Assembly: GCA_029260435.1 (NCBI GenBank)
Contig: JAJDDG010000048.1
Location: 1-45,306 of the forward strand
Length of the DNA: 45,306 nt
Reading direction: 5' to 3'
DNA from: Phycisphaerales bacterium
Lineage (GTDB): Bacteria > Planctomycetota > Phycisphaerae > Phycisphaerales > UBA1924
Part shown: in pieces, positions 17,028 to 25,609 of the stretch
Position numbering within the stretch: position 1 is the stretch's first letter
Layout: each line of letters begins with the position of its first letter
The notes under the pieces: generated by a model
Seen by the model: only the letters and a program-made list of their open reading frames with translations
The model's database searches: none
Told to the model about the DNA's origin: nothing
Program-made: the position numbers and the translations under genes

Positions 17028-17411
17028 ATGCGCACATTTCTCGTCCTGCTGGTATTGATCGCAAGCACCGCGCTCGCCGGGTGCTCGAAGAAATCCGCCG
17101 AAACCGCGACAGAAGTCAAAGCCCGGTACGCCGCCCGCTTCGCCGAGGGCATCCAGTTCGGGATCGCTGGCACCATCCGCGCCGCCTCCTACGACCCCAT
17201 CACCTACGACCTGATCGATGTCCAGATCGAGAACGAGCCGGACACTCTGATCCACGCCAAACGCGCCCAGATCATCATTAACCCGGAGAATGACACCATC
17301 ATGCTCCGACTCCAGGATGTCGTCAGCGCGGATGTCGAACTCGGGCACCTCGTCGAGATAGAAGGCTTCTCCACCGCAGAAGTCCCCCTCGGCTTCGACG
17401 TCCGACCATAG
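17028..17411 (+). CDS. Small lipoprotein
   Basis: 127 residues. MRTFLVLLVLIASTALAGC is a clear lipoprotein signal with lipobox LAGC. The mature part (GIQFGIAGTIRAASYDPITYDLIDVQIENEPDTLI...) looks like a beta-rich domain of unknown function. GGAG seven bases before the ATG supports this start; the frame also has a TTG at 16980. It lies between cysE and mrp on the same strand. Confidence 0.75.
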   Translation: MRTFLVLLVLIASTALAGCSKKSAETATEVKARYAARFAEGIQFGIAGTIRAASYDPITYDLIDVQIENEPDTLIHAKRAQIIINPENDTIMLRLQDVVSADVELGHLVEIEGFSTAEVPLGFDVRP

Positions 17412-17471
17412 CCCGCCCATCGCCCTCGATTATCACCGCGATACCGCGCAGACGCCTATCATCTGCTCCCC

Positions 17472-18584
17472 ATGCCATTCACCAAAGCAGATGTCATCGT
17501 CGCCGCTTCCGCGGTCACCCTCCCCGACAAGCGCACCCTCGCGGACGCAAGGCTGGTCCACGCCGCCCAACTCTGCGACGGCTTCGCCAAAGTCCAGCTC
17601 GTGCCGATCCCGCAGGCAATCGTCGCCGAGATCACGCGCCGCGTGCAGCACGCCGTGAGCACCGCCGCGCAGCAAGCGGGCGAACCACTCCAGAGCGTGA
17701 ACGTCGAGTTCGTTGATCCAACCAAAGCACACAATCCCGGCGCTCCGGGCAGCAGTGGGGGGGCGAGCGAGAAAGCCGGGAGCTGGGGCGACGCGAAGAT
17801 CATCGCCGTCGGCGCGGGCAAGGGCGGTGTCGGCAAGTCCACTATCTCTGTAAACCTCGCCGTCGCGCTTGCACGCAAGGGCTTCGTCGTCGGCCTGCTC
17901 GATGGCGATATCTATGGCCCCTCCATGCCGACCCTCCTCGGGCTCGACGCAATGGACACTATCGTCCACGGCAGCCAGCTCCAAACGTTCTACGTCCACG
18001 GCGTCAAAGCAATGACCATCGGCAAGCTCGTCGATGCGGACAAACCACTCATCTGGCGCGGCCCGATGGCGCACGGCGCGTTCAAGCAACTCGCCGAACA
18101 AACCGCCTGGGGCGAACTCGACTACCTCATTGTTGACCTTCCACCCGGCACGGGCGACGTCCCCCTCACCATGGCGCAGCTCATGCCCGTGACCGGCGCA
18201 ATCGTCGTCTGCACACCACAGAAAGTCGCGCAAGACGACGCCGTCCGCGCCGTCCGCATGTTCCAACAGCTCAACATCCCTCTCATGGGCGTCGTCGAAA
18301 ACATGAGCTACTTCATTGGAGACGATGAAAAAACATACGACATCTTCGGCAGAGGCGGCGCCGAACAGATGGCCCAGCGCATGGGCCTGCCCTTCCTCGG
18401 CGCGATCCCCATCAACATGAAACTCCGCGCCAACTCCGATAGCGGTAACCCCACCGCGAACTTCGAAGACTCGGGCGACGAACTCGCTGGTGCCCTGCAA
18501 ACCCTCGCCGAACGCGCCGAGAGCGAAGCCGCCGTCGCCTCCATGCAGAAACAAGGTGCCGCTCCAAAGCTGACAATCAGCTAG
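17472..18584 (+). CDS. mrp: Mrp/NBP35-type P-loop ATPase lacking the CxxC
   Basis: 370 residues. Mrp (ApbC) proteins carry Fe-S clusters to target enzymes. A degenerate N-terminal MIP18/DUF59-like part (residues 1-85) and a Gly/Ser linker precede the ATPase domain with deviant Walker A GAGKGGVGKST, DGDIYGPSMP, and DLPPGTGDVPLT. After ENMSYF, most Mrp proteins continue C-P-x-C; here it reads IGDDEKTYDIFGRGG, so the usual cluster-binding cysteines are absent. It could be an Mrp relative that works without a bridging cluster, or a different P-loop regulator. A TATCAT hexamer ends nine bases before the ATG; no Shine-Dalgarno. Its last 8 bp overlap the end of rmuC on the other strand. Confidence 0.9.
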   Translation: MPFTKADVIVAASAVTLPDKRTLADARLVHAAQLCDGFAKVQLVPIPQAIVAEITRRVQHAVSTAAQQAGEPLQSVNVEFVDPTKAHNPGAPGSSGGASEKAGSWGDAKIIAVGAGKGGVGKSTISVNLAVALARKGFVVGLLDGDIYGPSMPTLLGLDAMDTIVHGSQLQTFYVHGVKAMTIGKLVDADKPLIWRGPMAHGAFKQLAEQTAWGELDYLIVDLPPGTGDVPLTMAQLMPVTGAIVVCTPQKVAQDDAVRAVRMFQQLNIPLMGVVENMSYFIGDDEKTYDIFGRGGAEQMAQRMGLPFLGAIPINMKLRANSDSGNPTANFEDSGDELAGALQTLAERAESEAAVASMQKQGAAPKLTIS

Positions 18585-19968
18585 CGTCCCCACCAAACGG
18601 CAGCGCCCGCTCGGGATCAGCCTCGGACTCAGGCAGCGAACCCCGCGTCTTGAGTTCCCGCACCGACCCCTCCAACTCCTTCAACTCCGGTGCCGGCTTG
18701 CTCGACTTGGCTCCCGCATCCTCAAATTTCTTGATCGTCGGCATCAGCCGCTGGTCCACACTCCCCACAAACTTGTTGTACCGCTCTCGTGCCTGATCCA
18801 GCGCCCTGCCTACGCCCTCGGCGTGCCCCAGTGCTACCGCCGCACGCTCGTGCAATTCCTTGCCCAGCGTAAATAGCTCGTTCGCCGAATCCGAGAGCGA
18901 TTGCTCCCGCCATCCCACCGCCACCGCGCGCAACAACCCGATCAGTGTGGACGGGCTCGCCAGCACCACGCCCTGCTGCGCCGCGGAATCCAGGAGCGCC
19001 GGCTCGCGCTCCAGCGCCGCATCGATGAACTGATCCCCCGGGATGAACATCACCACAAACTCCGGCGATCCCTCGAACTGCGCCCAATAATCCTGCTTCG
19101 CCAGAGCCTTTGCCTGATCGCGGACATGCTTCGCAAACCGGGTGAGGCACGCCTCGGATACCTCCGGATCGTCCGCCTCGATCGCATCCAGATACGCCTC
19201 GATGTTCGTCTTTGCATCGATCACGATGACCCGATCATTCGGGAGACGCACCACCATGTCCGGTTTCTGGAGCCGACCCTCTGTGTCTCGAACGCCCTCT
19301 TGAGTTGCAAAGTCGCAGTAGCTCGTCATCCCTGCGAGTTCCGCCACACGCTCCAGCTGGATCTCGCCGTACCGCCCCCGCACCTGCGGCTTGCGCAGCG
19401 CCCGCGAGAGCTTGCCCGTCTCGTCCCGCAGCGCCTCGCTCGCAAGCGAGACATGCGTCACCTGTTCCAGCAGCTTCGAATTCGCCTCGATCCGGTGCTT
19501 CTCGATCGCCGCGAGCTTTTCGTCTGTCCGCTTGAGCACCTCCCCGATCGGGCGCACGATCTCGCCCACCGCCTTGCTCTTTGCGTCGAACTGCTGCCCC
19601 GCGAGTTTCAGGAACGACTCGCTCGAATCCTTGAGCGCCTTGGCCGCGGTGGATTGCATCGCCTTGTCGAACTGTTCTCGCTGCTCGTCTAGGCGTTTCT
19701 CGAGCTGCGCTTCGTACTGCGCCCGCTCGCGCACCTGCGATTCCACCCGCTCCCGCAACGTCGCCGCCTCAAGAGACATTCCCTCGGCCTGTTCTCTGAG
19801 CCCCCTCGTTTCTCCCGCCTGGAGTTCGAGTTCGGCGCACGCCGCGTCGCGCTGCCCCCGGAGCTCACCAACCTCAGATTGCGACCGCCACCCGCGCACC
19901 ACGAGCCACACACACACACCGAGCGTCGCGACCAACGCCAGAGCAACAACAATCAACGCGATCTCCAT
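18577..19968 (-). CDS. rmuC: DNA recombination protein RmuC
   Basis: 463 residues. An N-terminal membrane helix (MEIALIVVALALVATLGVCVWLVV) and a long coiled coil (about residues 30-130) lead to the RmuC nuclease-like core: RGRYGEIQLERVAELAGM, DMVVRLPNDRVIVIDAKTNIEAYLDA, and VVMFIPGDQFIDAAL. The D...DAK pattern is the PD-(D/E)XK-like site expected for RmuC, which limits inversions between repeats. TAGACT ends six bases before the ATG and there is no Shine-Dalgarno, so it may be leaderless. Confidence 0.93.
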   Translation of the reverse strand: MEIALIVVALALVATLGVCVWLVVRGWRSQSEVGELRGQRDAACAELELQAGETRGLREQAEGMSLEAATLRERVESQVRERAQYEAQLEKRLDEQREQFDKAMQSTAAKALKDSSESFLKLAGQQFDAKSKAVGEIVRPIGEVLKRTDEKLAAIEKHRIEANSKLLEQVTHVSLASEALRDETGKLSRALRKPQVRGRYGEIQLERVAELAGMTSYCDFATQEGVRDTEGRLQKPDMVVRLPNDRVIVIDAKTNIEAYLDAIEADDPEVSEACLTRFAKHVRDQAKALAKQDYWAQFEGSPEFVVMFIPGDQFIDAALEREPALLDSAAQQGVVLASPSTLIGLLRAVAVGWREQSLSDSANELFTLGKELHERAAVALGHAEGVGRALDQARERYNKFVGSVDQRLMPTIKKFEDAGAKSSKPAPELKELEGSVRELKTRGSLPESEADPERALPFGGDAS

Positions 19969-20000
19969 CCCCGGAGTCTACACGCGCTGCTCCCGTCGCC

Positions 20001-22877
20001 CTACCTCGATTGTGGTTCTTTCTCCGGACGGATCGTCAGCACCACCCGCCGATCGTCGTCCCGCAACCCGTTGAGCAGCTCCCTGAGCCGCCACGCATCG
20101 CAACTCAGGATCGACTCCTCCGCCCGCAGCTCATCCGCCATCCCGAGCCCGCGGTAGCGCATGTCGCACGATAGCAACGCCAGGTGCCTCGGGTTGTCCA
20201 GGTTCACCCGCAGCCCGTCCAACGCCTGTTGACGAGCGCCTTCGAGCTCCTCGTCGCGCACGCCCCGCTCGTGGATCTCGCCGAGCACCGCGAGCATCCG
20301 CTCGCCCACCCGCTCGATCTCTTCACCCCGCACCGCCGCCGCCGCCCAGATCATCCCGCTCGCATCGTGGGACACACCAGGCGAAACACCGCACCCAACC
20401 CAGGACGCGAGCTGCTCCTCTTCCTGCAATACCTCCGCGAGCCGCGCCTCCCACACATTCCCAAGCACATTGATCTGGTAGTACGACTCCCGATCCGTGT
20501 ACCCCACGCCGCGGTACCCCACCAGCACCATCGCGTGATCGGCGCTCGCGTCGCACGTCGTGTGCACCTCGATCGACCCGCGAACAAGACCGCTCTCGTC
20601 ATCATGCTTCGAATCCTGCGCATCGATCCGATCGCGCGCGGGCAGCATCCCGAGCGTCCCCGCAGCCGCGTCCAGCGCGTCCCGCCGCTCGATATCCCCG
20701 ATGATCGTCGCCTCGATCGGCGCGCGATCCATAAACTCCTCCGCCCACCGCTGCGCCCCACCCAACTCCACGCGAGCCGCGTCTTCGCCGTCGAGCATGC
20801 CGTACCGTGGATCATCCGCGCGGTGCGTCGCCCGCACGAACACATCTCCGAGCATCCACCCGGGAGATGACCGCCGTCGCACCGCTTCTGCTGTCACCGT
20901 CTCCCGCCACCGCCGCAGCGCGCCCGCTTCGATTAGCGGCTCATGGATCGTGGAACTCATCACACCGAGCGCAGCGCGAACCTCGCCCGGGTCGCATTCC
21001 GCGGTCACCTGCATCGAATCGTCCAGCGCCGCCCCGTCGAACTTGATATCCCGACCCGCCAGCGCCGTGTCCACCGCAGCGACGCTCGTCCCGCACCACG
21101 CCGGCGCGTCCCAGACCGCCGCAGCCGCGCTCGTGTACCCGCGAGTGGACCCGTTCTCCTGAGACCGCCCACCCGCCAGCGCAACACCGATCACCACCCG
21201 GTTCACCGCGGACTCCACCTTCTTGTGGTGCACGATGACACCGTTCGCGAATACCGCGCTCGTCATCCCCGTCGCCGGGTCGTACTCGATCGAGACAATC
21301 CCTCCGCGCTCGCCCTCCTCGAAATCAATCGCGGGCAAGGGCCCCGCCGCCTCGCGTGCGTCCGCGAGAACCCGCCCGCTCGCGTGATCGATCGCTTGAA
21401 CAATCGTTGACTCATCTGGAACCGTCCCCGTCGCCCCAACGACGACCGTGCAGCACGACCCCGCCGCGAATATCTCCGCGAATGCCCGCCCGATCGCCTC
21501 GTCCTCCGTCAACCCCGCGATCTGCGCCGTTAATTCGTACTCCCGCTGGCGCGACAGCACCGTGGACCCCATCCGCACCCGCGACAGCACCCATGAAGCC
21601 ACCCGCCCGTTCGTCCGAGACCGCGCCGACCGTGCCTCGCGCCGCGTCTGCGCAACGACCCGTGCCCGAGCACCCCGCACATCGACCGCCTCGAACCCGT
21701 CCCGACGAACACGCTCGATCTCGTTGTTGAGTCTGTGCACACTCTCCACCCAACCATCCCCGCTCGTGATCGCGGACACCCCGCTCACCCGCGCAACACC
21801 AACAAAGTCCCATGCATTCGCCGCGACCTCTCGCGCGCCGAACGACCCATCAAGCACACCCCTGCGAAGCCGCGTACGCATCGCCTCGATCGCCAGATCG
21901 CGGACCACCGATTCCTTGAAATCACGCTCCGTCCGAACCGCCCCCGCCGCCGACGACGCGACCAGCACCTCCACCGTCGTTTCTGGTTCGCCCTGGATCG
22001 CGCTCGATATAGCACGCTCGTGCGCACCCTCCGCTACCCGCCACCGCTCCCGGTTCGTCCCGCTCTCGCGTGGTTTTAAATCCCCGAACGCCCGCGCGAT
22101 CGCCCGCACACCAGCGCCGCCATCGATCTCGCCGACCAGCACCACTGTCGTCCGTTCGGGCGTAAAATTCCGTTTGTGATACGCCGCCATCGAGCGGACA
22201 TCGATTTGTTCGAGTGTCCCCGGATCCACGAGCGTAGGTCGCTCGCCGAGCCCGCTGCCCGGAACGAGCCGCTCGAACAGCATCGATCGCGCGTCGCGCG
22301 ATTCACTGCTAAACAGACGCGCGTCCTCAATACTCAGCCGGCGCTCCTTCTCTACAACACCGTTATCGAAGATCACCCCGCCGACCGCATCCGCCCCGAC
22401 CTGTAGCGCGAGTTCCAGCGCCCCGCTCCCCGCATCGGAAATCCCAAACGCGTACACCGTCTCCCCGTGCCGCGTGTACACACTCTGCAACCTGTCAAAC
22501 TCCATCCCGTGCGCCGCGAACCGCCGCCGCGCCTCCCCCTCCTCGAAGTGCGCCGAGCGCGTGAAGACCAGCCGACCAACAAGGTGCGCCGCCCCCAGCT
22601 CATCGTCGCGCTCATCGAGCGTCCCCGCCCCGATCCGCACCCGCACAGCAACGTCCCGCCCGCCCCCGTTCTGCCGAGGCACGATCACATACGTCACCCC
22701 GTTGCGGAGCGACCCGCTCAAAATGCCGGGGTCCTGTTCGAGCAGCGCCGATGTGTCCCTCTCATTCCCACCCTGCAGCGTCGCGCCCGCGAACAACACC
22801 GTGGCGCAAACCGCCGCCGCGCGCAGGATCACGCCAGCCCGTGTCATCCCCAGGGTTCTGTTCGTCAACCGCGCCAA
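20001..22877 (-). CDS. Large M16-like (insulinase family) protein, probably inactive
   Basis: 958 residues with two M16-type halves. The first half aligns with PqqL/pitrilysin proteins, including GAAHLVGRLVF, TRHGETVYAF and the ...VVEKERRLSIEDARLF segment. M16 proteases need HxxEH; here the place reads HLVGR (bases 22572-22586), so both the catalytic Glu and second His are lost while the downstream Glu-rich helix is kept. It is probably a non-catalytic partner or binding protein. A signal sequence follows the start, so it should be exported. The TTG at 22877 has AGGAGG seven bases upstream and is preferred over GTG 22964 and ATG 22847. It overlaps nothing; rmuC begins 32 bp downstream on the same strand. 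Confidence 0.85.
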   Translation of the reverse strand: MARLTNRTLGMTRAGVILRAAAVCATVLFAGATLQGGNERDTSALLEQDPGILSGSLRNGVTYVIVPRQNGGGRDVAVRVRIGAGTLDERDDELGAAHLVGRLVFTRSAHFEEGEARRRFAAHGMEFDRLQSVYTRHGETVYAFGISDAGSGALELALQVGADAVGGVIFDNGVVEKERRLSIEDARLFSSESRDARSMLFERLVPGSGLGERPTLVDPGTLEQIDVRSMAAYHKRNFTPERTTVVLVGEIDGGAGVRAIARAFGDLKPRESGTNRERWRVAEGAHERAISSAIQGEPETTVEVLVASSAAGAVRTERDFKESVVRDLAIEAMRTRLRRGVLDGSFGAREVAANAWDFVGVARVSGVSAITSGDGWVESVHRLNNEIERVRRDGFEAVDVRGARARVVAQTRREARSARSRTNGRVASWVLSRVRMGSTVLSRQREYELTAQIAGLTEDEAIGRAFAEIFAAGSCCTVVVGATGTVPDESTIVQAIDHASGRVLADAREAAGPLPAIDFEEGERGGIVSIEYDPATGMTSAVFANGVIVHHKKVESAVNRVVIGVALAGGRSQENGSTRGYTSAAAAVWDAPAWCGTSVAAVDTALAGRDIKFDGAALDDSMQVTAECDPGEVRAALGVMSSTIHEPLIEAGALRRWRETVTAEAVRRRSSPGWMLGDVFVRATHRADDPRYGMLDGEDAARVELGGAQRWAEEFMDRAPIEATIIGDIERRDALDAAAGTLGMLPARDRIDAQDSKHDDESGLVRGSIEVHTTCDASADHAMVLVGYRGVGYTDRESYYQINVLGNVWEARLAEVLQEEEQLASWVGCGVSPGVSHDASGMIWAAAAVRGEEIERVGERMLAVLGEIHERGVRDEELEGARQQALDGLRVNLDNPRHLALLSCDMRYRGLGMADELRAEESILSCDAWRLRELLNGLRDDDRRVVLTIRPEKEPQSR

Positions 22878-23086
22878 CCAAAGACCTCCTCGAATAGGCA
22901 AACCATACGCCCACTCAGCTGCCCGCAACCGCTCCTTCGACCGATCCACACCCGGGATCCACACCCCCCCCCACCCGCGATCGCCCCCGAATTCTTACCG
23001 ATCGCCACCCGCCTCGTTGCCAATCCTCACCCGCCAACCCCCTCCCGGATATGGACCGATCCGCATCCCCCCCGTACCCTCCCCGC

Positions 23087-23884
23087 GTGAACGACCAACC
23101 CAACCATCCCCCGCCCTCCCCCGCCGGGTTCTCGGGCCTCGCCGCCATCGCGTTTATCCTCGCGATCCTCTCGATCGCAGCCTGCGCGATCCCCTTCGCC
23201 GCCGCATCGATCAGCGCTTCGCTGACATACGCCGTCTTCGCGATGCCCGTCATCGGGCTCGCCGCCGCGTGCTTCGCGTTCCTCTCCACGCGCCAGATCG
23301 CGCGATCCAACGGCATGATCGCCGGCAAACCCCTCGCCCTCATCGCGATGTTCGTGGGGCTCGCCGTCGCAATCCTCCAGGGAGCCTTTGTCATCGGTGC
23401 CGTGCGCACCGTCGCGGGGATCCGCAACACCCTCGTCCCCGTCGTGCACGAGTTCGTTTCCGAAACCGCGCAGGGCGATGACGCCGCCGCCCGCGCCCTG
23501 CTCGCCCCCGCGGTCGCAAACAACCTCCCGCCCGCCGCGATCATCGAGTTCAACAACCAACTCACCGCGCAGATCGGCACCTTCTCCAAAGCCGAACTCA
23601 ATTTCACCGATGTCCTCGCCGCCTCCGCCGCACTCCGCGCCCGCGCAATCCCGGGCGCGCAAATCCCCGCGTTCGACGCCCGCCCCGTTGTTCTCCTCGG
23701 GGCTTCGGGCCGCGCAACCGCCTACGCCTTCCTCGACGAAACCGCGATCGAGAAAAACACCATCCTCTTCGTGGACATGCTCGTCGTCCTCCCCGAGTCC
23801 GATCGCGCGATCACGCTCCAACCAACCGGCCCCGCGTCCAAGGTCGCCGCCGCGCTCTCGCTCTCTACGACCGGATCCCCGTAA
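23087..23884 (+). CDS. Small membrane protein with DUF4190-like N-terminus
   Basis: 265 residues. After a Pro-rich start come three hydrophobic segments (GLAAIAFILAILSIAACAIPF, YAVFAMPVIGLAAACFAFL, LALIAMFVGLAVAILQGAFVIG), a pattern like DUF4190 proteins. A soluble part of about 150 residues follows, and may be a periplasmic NTF2-like or other alpha/beta fold. Function unknown. GTG 23087 is chosen because TACCCT lies exactly six bases before it, as at other starts here; ATG 23051 is an in-frame alternative. Its end overlaps the end of the LptG-like gene by 20 bp. Confidence 0.7.
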   Translation: MNDQPNHPPPSPAGFSGLAAIAFILAILSIAACAIPFAAASISASLTYAVFAMPVIGLAAACFAFLSTRQIARSNGMIAGKPLALIAMFVGLAVAILQGAFVIGAVRTVAGIRNTLVPVVHEFVSETAQGDDAAARALLAPAVANNLPPAAIIEFNNQLTAQIGTFSKAELNFTDVLAASAALRARAIPGAQIPAFDARPVVLLGASGRATAYAFLDETAIEKNTILFVDMLVVLPESDRAITLQPTGPASKVAAALSLSTTGSP

Positions 23885-24965
23885 GCAGCACGATCGCCAC
23901 CGGCGCGAGCAACAAACTCGGCACAAAGACCCCGAGCCACACGGGCACCCCCGCCAAAGACACACTCGTGCTCATCGCCGCCGCCGCAAGCCCCATCCCC
24001 ATGATCGGCGCGCTCCGCATCGCTGCCCCAAGCATCGGCTGAGGCAACCGGACTAGAAACATCGGCAGCGCCGCGATCAGCGCGAGCAGGTTGCTCAATA
24101 TCCCCGCGATCCGCCCCCACCGCGCTCGATCGAGCTTGTCCCGCGCGCGATCGTCCAGCCCGCCGCGCCGAAGAATGTCCGAGATCTGTCCCCACCCAAG
24201 GTTCTGCCCGAGCGATGTCATCCGCCGGATCATCAGCGTCTCGGGATCGAGCGATGTCGCGAGCACATCCGTCGCCCGCACACTCGAACGCACCGGATCG
24301 ATCACCCGCGCCATACCACCCCCGAGCCGCCACGCCCCGCTTTCCCACACCGCGCGATCCCCCCACACATGGAGCGACACCCGCCCGTCCCGATCCCGCG
24401 CCCACATATGCACCCCCTCCAGCACACCCTCGCCCGGATCAAACAGATCCGCCGAGACAAGCCTCCCCTGATCGTCCGCGATCAGATGCACCGTCAACAA
24501 CCCCAACTCGCGGCTGCCAGAATCACCAACATCCCGCGTCAACAAATGCGCCACCCGAGGGATCACCAGTTCATTATCAATCACCTGCACCAGACTCACA
24601 CCCAGCGCCACCACAACAAACGGCCGCACCACCCGGTGCAGACTCACCCCGCTCGCCATCACCGCAACCAGTTCCCTGCTGCGCACCAGCTGCGCGCACG
24701 TGAACCCCGCCGCCACGATCAGCACCACCCCGCTCAGGTACGAGAACAACTGCAACAGCCTGGGCCCCCACAGATCCGCGATCGCCCCGAGCGTCTCAAA
24801 CGTCCGCGCGATCGACCCCGCGTCAGCGCCCGCGCGATCCTCGCCCGCCTGCGAAAACCGCCGCAGGTTGATCACCACATCCACAGCCACCACAAAGCTG
24901 AACAGCACAACGAACAACGTCCCCGCGTTGATCAGAAACAGCCGCGCGATGTACCGGTCCAGCAT
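23865..24965 (-). CDS. LptF/LptG family permease (LptG-like)
   Basis: 366 residues. It has the six-helix YjgP/YjgQ layout: three N-terminal membrane segments from MLDRYIARLFLINAGTLFVV, a periplasmic beta-jellyroll region (about residues 125-260), and three C-terminal segments. LptFG with LptB2 drives lipopolysaccharide out of the inner membrane. ...CAQLVRSRELVAVMASGVS is a family hallmark near the second helix. The frame opens at 25172 but upstream residues are not family-like. It is the last gene of a minus-strand operon, two bases after the PAP2 gene. Confidence 0.88.
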   Translation of the reverse strand: MLDRYIARLFLINAGTLFVVLFSFVVAVDVVINLRRFSQAGEDRAGADAGSIARTFETLGAIADLWGPRLLQLFSYLSGVVLIVAAGFTCAQLVRSRELVAVMASGVSLHRVVRPFVVVALGVSLVQVIDNELVIPRVAHLLTRDVGDSGSRELGLLTVHLIADDQGRLVSADLFDPGEGVLEGVHMWARDRDGRVSLHVWGDRAVWESGAWRLGGGMARVIDPVRSSVRATDVLATSLDPETLMIRRMTSLGQNLGWGQISDILRRGGLDDRARDKLDRARWGRIAGILSNLLALIAALPMFLVRLPQPMLGAAMRSAPIMGMGLAAAAMSTSVSLAGVPVWLGVFVPSLLLAPVAIVLLTGIRS

Positions 24966-24967
24966 CT

Positions 24968-25609
24968 TCACCGCAGCCCATCCTCCCGACCGCGCCCGAC
25001 AGGAACAAGCCCAACTCGCCCGAGCGCCCAAACAACCGCGTAGCTCACCACCGCAGCGCCGACCACATCGCTCGCCCAGTGCGCGCCCGCCATCAGGCGC
25101 GTCGCCCCGCACCCCGCGCCCAGCGCAATCCAAACCACCCGCGCCTCGGGGTGCATCCGCTGCAGCGACCACGCCGCGCCGAACGCCACCGCCGTATGGC
25201 TAGACGGGAACCCCAGTCCGCCCGAATCAAATGTACCTTCTCCAAACGCGCGGAACGCGTACCCCGCAACCTCCGGATCAGGACGCGCCCGCCGGACCAC
25301 AAGCTTGAGCACCTCCGCCGCCGCGCCACCCGCCAGCGCACCGAGCACCACGCCGATCCCCCGCGCCAACGCATGCCGCCCGACAATCCCCGCGCCCGTG
25401 CGCAACCGGCGCGTATCAAGCAACGCCATCACGATCCCGACAACAATCCACGTCGGCACATACCCGCACACCCGCAGTGCCCTGTTCCAGTCCTCCCGCC
25501 CCGCGCCCTCCACAACCAGCGCATCCAGCGCCCACCGGTCCACCACCATCGACGCGCCGATGCCGAGCACCCCGATCACCCCAAACACCATCACGCCGCG
25601 TGCGCTCAT
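24968..25609 (-). CDS. PAP2 superfamily phosphatase
   Basis: 213-residue integral membrane phosphatase. The three PAP2 motifs are present: KLVVRRARP, PSSHTA and TRLMAGAHWASDVVGA, in the expected order and spacing. The last starts with Thr-Arg rather than Ser-Arg. Such enzymes dephosphorylate lipid phosphates, for example undecaprenyl pyrophosphate or lipid A. Its ATG overlaps the stop of the glycosyltransferase as ATGA (25606-25609), so translation is coupled, and the LptG-like gene follows after two bases. The context suggests recycling of a lipid carrier or trimming of a lipid during envelope assembly. Confidence 0.9.
   Translation of the reverse strand: MSARGVMVFGVIGVLGIGASMVVDRWALDALVVEGAGREDWNRALRVCGYVPTWIVVGIVMALLDTRRLRTGAGIVGRHALARGIGVVLGALAGGAAAEVLKLVVRRARPDPEVAGYAFRAFGEGTFDSGGLGFPSSHTAVAFGAAWSLQRMHPEARVVWIALGAGCGATRLMAGAHWASDVVGAAVVSYAVVWALGRVGLVPVGRGREDGLR

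Noticed and set aside
17472-18584. ParA partner for parB
   Set aside because: The P-loop protein has Mrp hallmarks (DGDIYGPSMP, ENMSYF) and not those of ParA, and lies 4.5 kb away.
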